Both the position numbers and the translations under genes were made by a program. DNA of 64,000 nucleotides from Streptacidiphilus anmyonensis (lineage in GTDB: Bacteria > Actinomycetota > Actinomycetes > Streptomycetales > Streptomycetaceae): the NCBI RefSeq assembly GCF_000787855.1, contig NZ_BBPQ01000026.1, positions 33,617 through 97,616 on the forward strand. The letters run 5' to 3'. Shown here piece by piece: positions 1 through 6,891 of the stretch. The notes beneath the pieces were generated by a model. That model did no database searches and had not been told where the DNA came from. It saw only the letters and a list, made by a program, of their open reading frames with translations. Numbering within the stretch: the stretch's first letter is position 1; every line of letters begins with the position of its first letter.

Positions 1-181
1 TGACCGGCGCGAGGGCGGTGACCACCACGTGGGCGCGGGCCAGCGCGTCGGGAACCTCCGTCACCGACTCCACCGCGGTGACCTCGGCGCAGTGGGCGAC
101 GCGTGACGCCAGGGCCGCGGCGGCGCGCCGCCCGCCGGCGTGAGGCGGCACGACAGCGATCAGATGCTTGCGGTCGTTCAT
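1..181 (-). CDS. N-terminus of an unidentified protein, runs off the left edge
   Basis: About 60 codons are visible, beginning MNDRKHLIAVVPPH and reaching RAHVVVTALAPV at the window edge. A GAAAGG ribosome site lies a few bases upstream of the ATG. The pattern, a beta-strand, then a basic helix, then a second strand ending in VVVTALAPV, recalls the N-terminal half of D-isomer-specific 2-hydroxyacid dehydrogenases, but no catalytic or NAD-binding motif is in view, so this is only a suggestion. The start lies 22 bases downstream of the lactate-monooxygenase-like gene in the same direction, so it is probably the next gene of that leftward catabolic operon. Confidence 0.55.
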   Translation of the reverse strand, partial: MNDRKHLIAVVPPHAGGRRAAAALASRVAHCAEVTAVESVTEVPDALARAHVVVTALAPV

Positions 182-203
182 GGGGCCTTTCGGGTCGTGG
201 CCC

Positions 204-1388
204 TCAGCTGTCGGCGCGGACGAGCGCGCCGGGGCTGAGTTCAGCGGGACGGGAGTAGCCCGAGAGGGCCATGGTCAGTTCGAACTCGGCGAGCAGGGTG
301 CGCAGCACGTGGGTGACGCCGGCCTGCCCGTCCAGACCGAGGCCGTAGGCGTACGGGCGGCCGAGCAGGACGCCACTTGCGCCGAGCGCCAGGGCCTTGA
401 GGACGTCGTCGCCGGTGCGGATGCCGCTGTCGAAGAGCACGGTGAGCCGGTCGCCGACGGCGCGGGCGATCGCCGGCAGCGTGTCGGCCGCGCCGACGGC
501 CCCGTTGACCTGGCGTCCGCCGTGGTTGGAGACGACGATGCCGTCCATGCCGGCGTCGGCGGCGCGGCGTGCGTCGTCGACGTGCTGGATGCCCTTCAGG
601 ACGATCGGGCCGTCCCAGTGCTCGTGCAGGAACGGCAGGTCGTCCCAGGTCTTGCTGGGATCGGAGAACATCCGCGACCAGTGCCGCACCGCCGCCTGCG
701 GGTCCTCCTCGACCGGTTTGGCCAGGCTGGCCCGGAAGGCCGGATCGCTGAAGTAGTTGGCGGTGCCGATGCCACGCAGGAACGGGATGTAGGCCTGGTC
801 GAGGTCGGTCGGCCGCCAGGCGAGCAGCCACGTGTCGAGGGTGACGACCAGCGTCGAGTATCCGGACGCCTTGGCCCGGGCCAGAAAGCTCCGGGTGACC
901 TCGCGGTCCGTGGGCCAATACAGTTGGAACCACCGCTCGGCGCCCGCTCCCATCGCTTCGGCGACCTCCTCCATGGGGGTGCTGGAGGCCGAGGAGAGGG
1001 TGAACGGCAGGCCGAGGCGTGCGGCGGCCCGTGCGGCGGCGGGCTCGGCGTCGGGGTGCATGATCGACAGCACCCCGATGGGGGCCAGTGCCAACGGGGC
1101 GGGCACCGCCCGGCCGAACAGCTCGACCCCCATGTCCCGTTCGCTGACGTCGCGCAGCATCCGCGGCACGATCTGCCAGCGGTCCAACGCATTGCGGTTG
1201 GCACGATCGGTCCGGCCGCTGCCGGCGTTGCCCGCGACGTAGCCCACCGGGCCCGGCGCGAGCCGCTGCGCGGCCAGAGCCTCCAGCCGCGTCAGATCCG
1301 TGGGCAGGCGTGGGACGGTGCCCGCCATTCCCTTGAGGTAGATGTCGAACTGGTAGTCGTGCCAGTCGTCGTTGTCGCGGTTCGTCAT
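204..1388 (-). CDS. FMN-dependent alpha-hydroxy-acid oxidase, lactate 2-monooxygenase-like
   Basis: A TIM-barrel flavoenzyme that would oxidise an L-2-hydroxy acid to the keto acid or decarboxylate it oxidatively. With the start used here (MTNRDNDDWH) it has 394 residues. The catalytic segment SNHGGRQVNG puts the active-site His near residue 289, the FMN-contacting Lys is in VLKGIQH near 265, and the FMN phosphate loop is DSGIRTGDDV followed by LLGRP. The long insertion TLDTWLLAWRPTDLDQAYIPF is typical of the lactate 2-monooxygenase branch rather than of short LldD dehydrogenases. An upstream ATG at 1433 is in frame but has no ribosome site. A mandelate- or aryl-glycolate-type substrate is equally possible given the cupin dioxygenase in the same operon. 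Confidence 0.85.
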   Translation of the reverse strand: MTNRDNDDWHDYQFDIYLKGMAGTVPRLPTDLTRLEALAAQRLAPGPVGYVAGNAGSGRTDRANRNALDRWQIVPRMLRDVSERDMGVELFGRAVPAPLALAPIGVLSIMHPDAEPAAARAAARLGLPFTLSSASSTPMEEVAEAMGAGAERWFQLYWPTDREVTRSFLARAKASGYSTLVVTLDTWLLAWRPTDLDQAYIPFLRGIGTANYFSDPAFRASLAKPVEEDPQAAVRHWSRMFSDPSKTWDDLPFLHEHWDGPIVLKGIQHVDDARRAADAGMDGIVVSNHGGRQVNGAVGAADTLPAIARAVGDRLTVLFDSGIRTGDDVLKALALGASGVLLGRPYAYGLGLDGQAGVTHVLRTLLAEFELTMALSGYSRPAELSPGALVRADS

Positions 1389-1484
1389 GTGTTCGATGGG
1401 TCCTTCGGAGGTTTGGATCAGGTGGAAGCCCATGCCGAAGGGGGTTGCCCCAGGGCCGGTCCGGTGAGCTGGGGAGGAGCCGGT

Positions 1485-2261
1485 TCAGCGGGCGGCGTAG
1501 GCCCCGTCGACGAGGTGGAGACTGCCGTGGACGAAGGAGGCCCGGTCGGAGAGCAGGAACGCGGCCATCTCGGCGACTTCCTCGGCGGTTCCGAGCCGCC
1601 CGGCCGGGTGCAGGCCCACCAGGAGGTCGCGCTTCGCCGGGTCGTAGGCGGCCAGCAGCGGGGTGTCGATGAAGCCCGGAACGACTGCGTTGATCCGGAC
1701 GCCCTTGGCCGCGTACTCGAGGGCCGCCGTCTTCGTGAGACCGACGACGCCGTGCTTGGCCGCGGTGTAGGCGGGCGTGTTTGGGAAGCCGTGGGTGCCG
1801 CACGTCGATGCCATGTTGACGATCGCCCCGCCGCCGGAGGCGAGGATCGCGGGGATCTCGTGGCGCAGTGAGTAGAAGACGCCGTCGAGGTTGGTGGCGA
1901 TGACGCGGCGCCACTCCTCCAGCGGGTACTGGCCGGTGGGGGCGGTGACGCCGCCGATGCCCGCGTTGTTGACGGCCAGGTGCAGGCCGCCGAGGCGGTC
2001 GGCGGCGGTGCGGACGGCTTCCTCCACCGACGCGGGGTCGGTGACGTCGACGCGGACGGCGATGGCCGTGGCGCCGGAGGCGGTCAGCTCCGCGGCAGCC
2101 TTGGCAGCGCCCTCCTGGTTGAAGTCGGCGAGGGTGACGGCGGCGCCACCAGCGGCGAGTCGGCGGGCGATGGCCAGTCCGATACCGGACGCGGCTCCGG
2201 TGACGAGGGCGTTGCGTCCGGTGAACTCGCCGGCGTCATGGGGAGTGGAGTTGGGATTCAT
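1485..2261 (-). CDS. SDR-family NAD(P)-dependent oxidoreductase
   Basis: A classical short-chain dehydrogenase of 258 residues. It has the TGAASGIG dinucleotide loop near residue 21, NNAGIGG in the middle, and the catalytic YTAAK pair following a conserved Ser in NMASTCG. The acidic residue after beta-2 (LADFNQEG) suggests a preference for NAD. It lies between the hydroxy-acid oxidase and the cupin dioxygenase, all leftward and closely spaced, and would interconvert an alcohol and a ketone or aldehyde in the same pathway. The substrate cannot be read from sequence. Confidence 0.9.
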   Translation of the reverse strand: MNPNSTPHDAGEFTGRNALVTGAASGIGLAIARRLAAGGAAVTLADFNQEGAAKAAAELTASGATAIAVRVDVTDPASVEEAVRTAADRLGGLHLAVNNAGIGGVTAPTGQYPLEEWRRVIATNLDGVFYSLRHEIPAILASGGGAIVNMASTCGTHGFPNTPAYTAAKHGVVGLTKTAALEYAAKGVRINAVVPGFIDTPLLAAYDPAKRDLLVGLHPAGRLGTAEEVAEMAAFLLSDRASFVHGSLHLVDGAYAAR

Positions 2262-2295
2262 GGGCGGGGCGTCTCTCTTCGCTATGTCTTGGGGT

Positions 2296-2379
2296 TCAAC
2301 GGGCGGGAACGATGAGGGCCTTGGCAGCCTCGGGTGGGGTGGCCAGGTTCCGGAGGGCGCGCAGTTCTCCGCGTTCCAT
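2296..2379 (-). CDS. Tiny coupled ORF after the cupin gene
   Basis: A 27-codon frame begins MERGELRALRNLATPPEAAK. Its ATG overlaps the cupin stop codon in a TGATG arrangement, the classic geometry for translational coupling, and it ends 35 bases before the SDR start. The composition looks protein-like (amphipathic), but I recognise no family. It may be a genuine micro-protein or the decayed tail of an older gene. Confidence 0.25.
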   Translation of the reverse strand: MERGELRALRNLATPPEAAKALIVPAR

Positions 2380-2960
2380 CAGGACGGCGCACACGACTGC
2401 TCCCCGTTCGTCTCACCGACGGTGACGGCGCTGCCGCCGTGGATGTACCGCAGTGTGATGTCCTGCGCGTGGGCGGCTTTCTCGGCGAGGTACTGGATGC
2501 TGACGGCGTCGATGACGGAGTCGAACGCGCCGTCCTCGGTGAAGTTGATGTTGGCGCCGGTCACCAGGACCAGCATCACGGTGTCCTCGGTGTTGTCGGC
2601 CGGGGTGTGCAGCGTGTGGACCGAGCCGCCGGGCTCGTACAGGAAGCAGCCGGCGGTCTGGGGCTGATCCGGGTACTCCGCGTAGTGCCAGCGGCCGGAG
2701 ATCGTCCAGACCTCGGCGGTCCCGGTGTGGTAGTGGACCGGTACTGTGCGGCCCGGGGCCATGTGCACCAGTACCACCCAGCGGCCGGCCTCGGGGTCCA
2801 GGCGCAGCAGTTGGACGTCGGCGCCGTCACCGAAGGCGCGCTTGAGCATAGGCGCGGTGGTGGTGTCGATGGTCAGCAGCTCGGTCTGCGGCAGGGCGAT
2901 GAGCGGCAGCGTCGCTCCGCTCCTCGTCGTCGCGACGGTGGGGGTGGGGATGACGGACAT
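2379..2960 (-). CDS. Cupin protein, 2,4'-dihydroxyacetophenone dioxygenase-like
   Basis: A 193-residue single-domain cupin. Metal-ligand motif 1 is seen in VPVHYHTGTAEVWTISG (two His and a Glu) and motif 2 in YEPGGSVHTLHT. The arrangement, with LLRLDPEAGRWVVLVHMAPG just before the first motif, matches proteins annotated as the 2,4'-dihydroxyacetophenone dioxygenase family, Fe-dependent enzymes that cleave an aryl ketone to 4-hydroxybenzoate and formate. The activity is inferred from the family; ChrR-like cupins look similar. Its neighbours (SDR, hydroxy-acid oxidase, MFS importer) fit catabolism of an aryl ketone or aryl alcohol side chain. Confidence 0.82.
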   Translation of the reverse strand: MSVIPTPTVATTRSGATLPLIALPQTELLTIDTTTAPMLKRAFGDGADVQLLRLDPEAGRWVVLVHMAPGRTVPVHYHTGTAEVWTISGRWHYAEYPDQPQTAGCFLYEPGGSVHTLHTPADNTEDTVMLVLVTGANINFTEDGAFDSVIDAVSIQYLAEKAAHAQDITLRYIHGGSAVTVGETNGEQSCAPS

Positions 2961-3090
2961 GGCGTGGTCCTCCTGGAGAGGGTCGTGGCGGCCCCCGGCG
3001 CAGCACGCGTGCTGCGCCGGGCGCCTGCCGGGGCGTGACGAAAGGCGAGGGATGACCGAGATGCGACGAGGGACCCGTCCCGGGACCCTG

Positions 3091-4440
3091 TCAAGGGGTG
3101 CTGACGACCGGTTCGGTCCGCTGCACCGGAGTTGAGCGGGTCGCCAGCCGGGCGGCGTCGCGTTCCGGGTCGATGAGCAGGAGGCCGGCGGTGGAGCCGA
3201 CGACGAGCGCTGCTCCGATGATCAGGAACGCCGAGCGGTAGCCGGCGAGAGCAGGGTGCGCTGCGGCGACGAGTGCCCCGACGAACGCCGGGGCGATGAC
3301 GGCCCCGAGGCTGTAGACGGCCACCACGATCCCGAAGGCGGCGGTGCGCCGGCGCGCCGGGACGAGGTCGGACAGGCCCGCGAAGACGATGGCGTAGCCG
3401 CCGCCGATGCAGCAGGTGCTGAGCGTGAGCACGGTGACGAACAGCGGGCCGCGTCCCAGCCAGGGGTAGACCAGCGTGAGCAGCGCTCCCACCAGGACGA
3501 CGGCGCTGGGCATGACGCCTCGGGTGAGGCGGCTGCCGTGCCCTCGGCGGGTCAGCGCGCGGGAGGCGAACCCGATGGTCACGAGGGCGATCGAGGCGCC
3601 GAGGAAGGGCAGTGCGACCAGGACGCCGGTGGTGGAGGTGTCGTAGCCGAGGCCCTTCTCGAAGTAGAGCGGCAGCCAGCTGAGCTTGGTGGCGGCGTCG
3701 GCGTAGGCGACGAAGAGCAGGGCCAGGGCCCCGGCCATGGTGCGGGTGGCGAATAGACGGCGCAGGGGGACGGTGTCGGGCAGCGGGCGCGGCTGCGGCG
3801 CCGCGGTGTCGGTGCCGGTGTCCTCCGGTCCCTCGCTCCCGAGGAGCAGCCAGAGCAGGGCGACGGCTCCGCCGAAGACCGCGAGGACGCCGAACCCGGC
3901 GTGCCAGGACTGGTTCTTGATCACGGCGGTCAGCACGGGCGAGGCGACGAGGGGCCCGGCGCCCGCCCCGAGCAGCACCACGGCGGTCGGCAGGGCGCGA
4001 CGTTGGGCCGGGAACCAGGAGTGGGCCGCCTGCAGGGCGATGGCGAGGGTCGGCCCCTCCGCGAATCCGAGCAGGACGCGGCAGGCGACGGCGCCGGTGA
4101 AGCCGATCTGTCCGGTCATCGGGGAGAGGCTGACGGCCCACAGCAGGGCGATGCCTCCGAGGAGCCATCGGGCGCTGACCTTCCCGCCGAGCCATCCGCC
4201 GAGCACGGAGCCGACGGCGAAGAGCCAGAAGAAGCTGCTCTGAACCACCCCGAAGCCGGCGTCGCCGATCCCGAGGTCCTTCTTGAGCGGTGCGCCGGCG
4301 AGACCCACGCCGATCTTTGCGGCGAAGTTGGCGAGCATCAGCAAGGACAGCAGGGCGACGACGAGCCAGGCGCGTCCGGCGGTGCGGGCCGGCCCGGCGG
4401 TGTCGGACGGTGCTGCGTCGGACGGTGTGGTGGGGTCCAT
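3091..4440 (-). CDS. MFS transporter
   Basis: A 12-helix major facilitator of about 449 residues. The first helix follows the acidic N-terminus at WLVVALLSLLMLANFAA, and the segment QSSFFWLFAVGSVLGGWLGG with the following basic residues is the helix 2 to helix 3 region of the anion:cation symporter group, which often carries carboxylates or aromatic acids. The ATG at 4440 (MDPTTPSD) is used here. A TTG two codons upstream (4446) is better placed after the GAGGAG ribosome site and may be the true start. It is the first gene of the leftward catabolic set and would import the substrate. The gene is divergent from the thioesterase gene, with about 190 bases between them. Confidence 0.9.
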   Translation of the reverse strand: MDPTTPSDAAPSDTAGPARTAGRAWLVVALLSLLMLANFAAKIGVGLAGAPLKKDLGIGDAGFGVVQSSFFWLFAVGSVLGGWLGGKVSARWLLGGIALLWAVSLSPMTGQIGFTGAVACRVLLGFAEGPTLAIALQAAHSWFPAQRRALPTAVVLLGAGAGPLVASPVLTAVIKNQSWHAGFGVLAVFGGAVALLWLLLGSEGPEDTGTDTAAPQPRPLPDTVPLRRLFATRTMAGALALLFVAYADAATKLSWLPLYFEKGLGYDTSTTGVLVALPFLGASIALVTIGFASRALTRRGHGSRLTRGVMPSAVVLVGALLTLVYPWLGRGPLFVTVLTLSTCCIGGGYAIVFAGLSDLVPARRRTAAFGIVVAVYSLGAVIAPAFVGALVAAAHPALAGYRSAFLIIGAALVVGSTAGLLLIDPERDAARLATRSTPVQRTEPVVSTP

Positions 4441-4497
4441 GGCCAAGGCGGACTCCTCGGAGTGAGGGCGGTGTTCCGGAGGCGGGCAACAGACCAG

Positions 4498-4512
4498 AAC
4501 TGAATCATTAGT
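4498..4512. promoter_or_regulatory. Imperfect palindrome in the MFS/thioesterase intergenic region
   Basis: AACTGAATCATTAGT lies between the divergent MFS and thioesterase genes. The outer ACT and AGT are symmetrical, and the ACTGAAT half also occurs in the sulfatase/thiolase intergenic region at 8926-8932. It is a candidate site for the two-domain TetR regulator encoded at 5.6-6.8 kb. No footprint or conservation data support it. Confidence 0.2.
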
Positions 4513-4628
4513 CACATCCTTGTGCAAGGCCTCTGGGGCCATCACTCGGTTAGTCTTCTGCTGATAGTGGCTCCAGGATGTCCAGTTACTGATTCTTTGT
4601 TCACTCTCAATCGCCCATGGAGGTTCTC

Positions 4629-5546
4629 GTGCCGGTGACGGTGGAACGTGCGTCGGCTGACCCGGCCGGAGTGGATGCCGTCGAGGTGCTGCGCCTGGCG
4701 GCTCTCGGCCGTGACCGGTTCCAGGGCCGGTGCCACGCCGGCGCGCCGGGGCGCGGCTTCGGTGGCCTGGTGGTGGCGCAAGGCTTGACGGCGGCCGGAC
4801 TGACCGTGCGGGCAGGGCAGCTGCCGCACTCGCTCCACAGCTACTTCCTCCTCCCCGTGGACCTGGAACAGCCCGTCGCCTACGAGGTCGACCGGGTGCG
4901 AGACGGTCGCGGATACTCGGCACGCCGGGTGACGGCTCGCCAGGCCGGAGCGGAGGTCTTCACGTTGACTGCGTCGTTCAAGGCGCCTGAACGCACGGCC
5001 GCGGTCCTGCCGGAGCGTCAGCGCGAGATGCCGTCCGGGCCGGAACCGGAGGGCCGGCCGAACCTGCTCGACGCCTGGCGCGAGAACGCCGCCGCGCGGC
5101 GGGTGTGCAGCTCCCGGCCGTTCGAAGTGCTCGATCTGCGGCACGTGCCCCAGGCGCAGGTCCGTGCCGCTGGTCGGCCGGGCGACTGTCGTCAGCAGAC
5201 CTGGCTGCGAACGCCCGCACTGCTGCCGGATGATGCGCTGCTCCACGCCGCCTTGCTCGTCTACGGGTCGGACCTGCTGTTCGCGCCGACCGCGGCGCTG
5301 CACGTCGAGGAGCCCGCCGTGGCGAGGTCGGCCGCGCCGCAGGTGTTCATGACCTCACTCGACCATGCGGTCTGGTTCCACCGGCCGTTCCGGGCCGACG
5401 AGTGGCTGCTCTTCGACCAGCGCAGCCCGTCCGCTGCGGACGGGCGCGGTTTCGTCCGGGGCGAGCTCTGGTCGCGCGACGGAACGCTGGTCGCGTCCGT
5501 CGCTCAGGAGACCGTCCTGCGGCCACTGCGGCCGCAGGACGGCTGA
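4629..5546 (+). CDS. Acyl-CoA thioesterase II-like (TesB double hotdog)
   Basis: This enzyme would hydrolyse acyl-CoA to free acid and CoA. It has about 305 residues with two hotdog halves. FGGLVVAQGL, then SLHSYFLLPVD and GRGYSARRVTARQ, belong to the first half. LDHAVWFHRPFRADEWLLFD and GRGFVRGELWSRDGTLVAS make up the second. The GTG at 4629 is preferred because a perfect GGAGG (4619-4623) stands five bases before it; the ATG at 4617 would overlap that site. It is divergent from the MFS gene and convergent with the TetR gene, and may release CoA or limit acyl-CoA build-up during beta-oxidation by the downstream operon. Confidence 0.85.
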   Translation: MPVTVERASADPAGVDAVEVLRLAALGRDRFQGRCHAGAPGRGFGGLVVAQGLTAAGLTVRAGQLPHSLHSYFLLPVDLEQPVAYEVDRVRDGRGYSARRVTARQAGAEVFTLTASFKAPERTAAVLPERQREMPSGPEPEGRPNLLDAWRENAAARRVCSSRPFEVLDLRHVPQAQVRAAGRPGDCRQQTWLRTPALLPDDALLHAALLVYGSDLLFAPTAALHVEEPAVARSAAPQVFMTSLDHAVWFHRPFRADEWLLFDQRSPSAADGRGFVRGELWSRDGTLVASVAQETVLRPLRPQDG

Positions 5547-5578
5547 TACCCGGTCGGCGGCTGGGCCCAGCGACCCCT

Positions 5579-5595
5579 GCCGCCGGCCGGGCGGC
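5579..5595. terminator. Short GC hairpin between convergent genes
   Basis: GCCGCC, a five-base loop and GGCGGC stand in the 67-base gap between the convergent thioesterase and regulator stop codons. There is no U-tract, as is usual in actinobacteria, so terminator function is only inferred from position. Confidence 0.3.
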
Positions 5596-5613
5596 TTGCC
5601 AGGCCCGGCGCGG

Positions 5614-6786
5614 TCAGTCGTCCAGCAGCAGGGCCATGCCCAGGTCCACGAGACGTTCGCGCAGGTCCGGCCACCGGTCGGTGCCGCCGGAGCGGACCAC
5701 GAAATAGACCATCCCCTGCACGGCGAGGACGATCATCTTCAGCTCGGCGGTGTCACGGCCGGGTCGCACCGCGTCCAGTGTCTGCACCCACACGTCACGG
5801 TGGTCGCGCTGCACGCGGCGCAGTGCGGTGCGCTCCTTCTCGGGCAGCTGGTCGCGCTCGTTGGTCAGGATGCCCAGGAGATGGACCTGGTCGAGGGCGA
5901 TGGTGATGCGGGCGCGCAGCAGCCGCTCCAGGGCGTCGCGCGGGTCGCGCGCCTGGCTGAGGGCCTCCTCGGTGCTGCTGTACATGCGCTCGACGCCGCG
6001 GTTGACCGCGGCGACCAGGAGGTCGGTCTTGCCGGGGAAGTGCCGGTAGACCCCGGAGGCGACGATGCCGGCGGCCTTCCCGATGTCCGCCACCGTGACG
6101 GACTGGTAGCCGCGCTCGTCGAAGAGGCGGATCGCCTCGGTGAGGATCTGGTCGCGGCGCGGGCGCTGCAGGCCGGGCACCGGAAGGCCGACGCCTTCCG
6201 GCGTGCCCGTCGCGGCCCGTGCTCCGCCGTGTTCTGGGAGCGGGCACGTCGCGACGACGGTGGCCAGGCGGTAGGCCAACTGCTCGTCCTTGCGGCGGGA
6301 GAGGCTGATCCGGTGGCGCGTCTGGGCTCCCAGCGCGCCCAGGACCGCGGCGGCGACCAGGCCGGTGTCGGCGTCGTCCAGATCGGTGCGGCCGACGCGC
6401 AGCAGTGGCTCCAGGTCGGCGACGACCTCGGCCTCGCGGGTGTCGATGACGCCGCGCTGGGCGCCGTCGAGGTGGCGGGCCTCGCGCTCCCAGGTGGCGA
6501 GCAGGCCGCGAGGGCGTCCGGCGATGAACTCGGCCAGGCTGCGCAGCGCTTCGTCGAGGGTGCCTGCGGCCTTGATCCGGGCGTCGACCTGGTCCAGCCC
6601 GTCCAGGACGGTGTGCAGGAGGAGGTCCTGCTTGTTGCGGTAGTGGTGGTAGAGCGCGGACGGGCCGATGCCCAGGGCCTCGGCGACGTCGGACATCGAC
6701 ACGTTGTGGTAGCCGCGCTCGACGAACAGGTCGGCTGCCGCCTGTCGGATCAGGGCCTTGCGATTGGGCGGCCTGCGCGTCGCCAT
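5614..6786 (-). CDS. Transcriptional regulator with two TetR DNA-binding domains
   Basis: A 390-residue protein containing two TetR-type helix-turn-helix units. The first is near residues 8-60 (AADLFVERGYHNVSMSDVAE, then SALYHHYRNKQDLL). The second is in the C-terminal half (AIRLFDERGYQSVTVADIGK, then SGVYRHFPGKTDLL). Each is followed by a helical ligand-binding segment, so the protein looks like two complete TetR monomers joined head to tail. The ATG at 6786 has GAGGAAGG upstream; an in-frame ATG at 6843 lacks one. It sits between the thioesterase and sulfatase genes and is the obvious candidate controller of the surrounding catabolic operons, probably answering to an acyl-CoA or pathway intermediate. 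Confidence 0.9.
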   Translation of the reverse strand: MATRRPPNRKALIRQAAADLFVERGYHNVSMSDVAEALGIGPSALYHHYRNKQDLLLHTVLDGLDQVDARIKAAGTLDEALRSLAEFIAGRPRGLLATWEREARHLDGAQRGVIDTREAEVVADLEPLLRVGRTDLDDADTGLVAAAVLGALGAQTRHRISLSRRKDEQLAYRLATVVATCPLPEHGGARAATGTPEGVGLPVPGLQRPRRDQILTEAIRLFDERGYQSVTVADIGKAAGIVASGVYRHFPGKTDLLVAAVNRGVERMYSSTEEALSQARDPRDALERLLRARITIALDQVHLLGILTNERDQLPEKERTALRRVQRDHRDVWVQTLDAVRPGRDTAELKMIVLAVQGMVYFVVRSGGTDRWPDLRERLVDLGMALLLDD

Positions 6787-6891
6787 CTGCCTGCCTTCCT
6801 CGCCTGCGGTCGAGCCCAAGGTTAGCGAACCCCTCCCCGGCATTCGCCGCCCCGGTGCCCACGCTGCCGCAGGGCCGGCGGCGGAGGAGTC

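Noticed and set aside
168..1871. Long plus-strand frame opposite the flavoenzyme and SDR genes
   Set aside because: Arg/Gly/Asp-rich shadow typical of very GC-rich DNA; the minus-strand genes have clear family motifs and ribosome sites.
2873..4489. 538-codon minus-strand frame overlapping the MFS gene
   Set aside because: Out of phase with the MFS protein and almost entirely Arg/Pro/Ala; no family signature.
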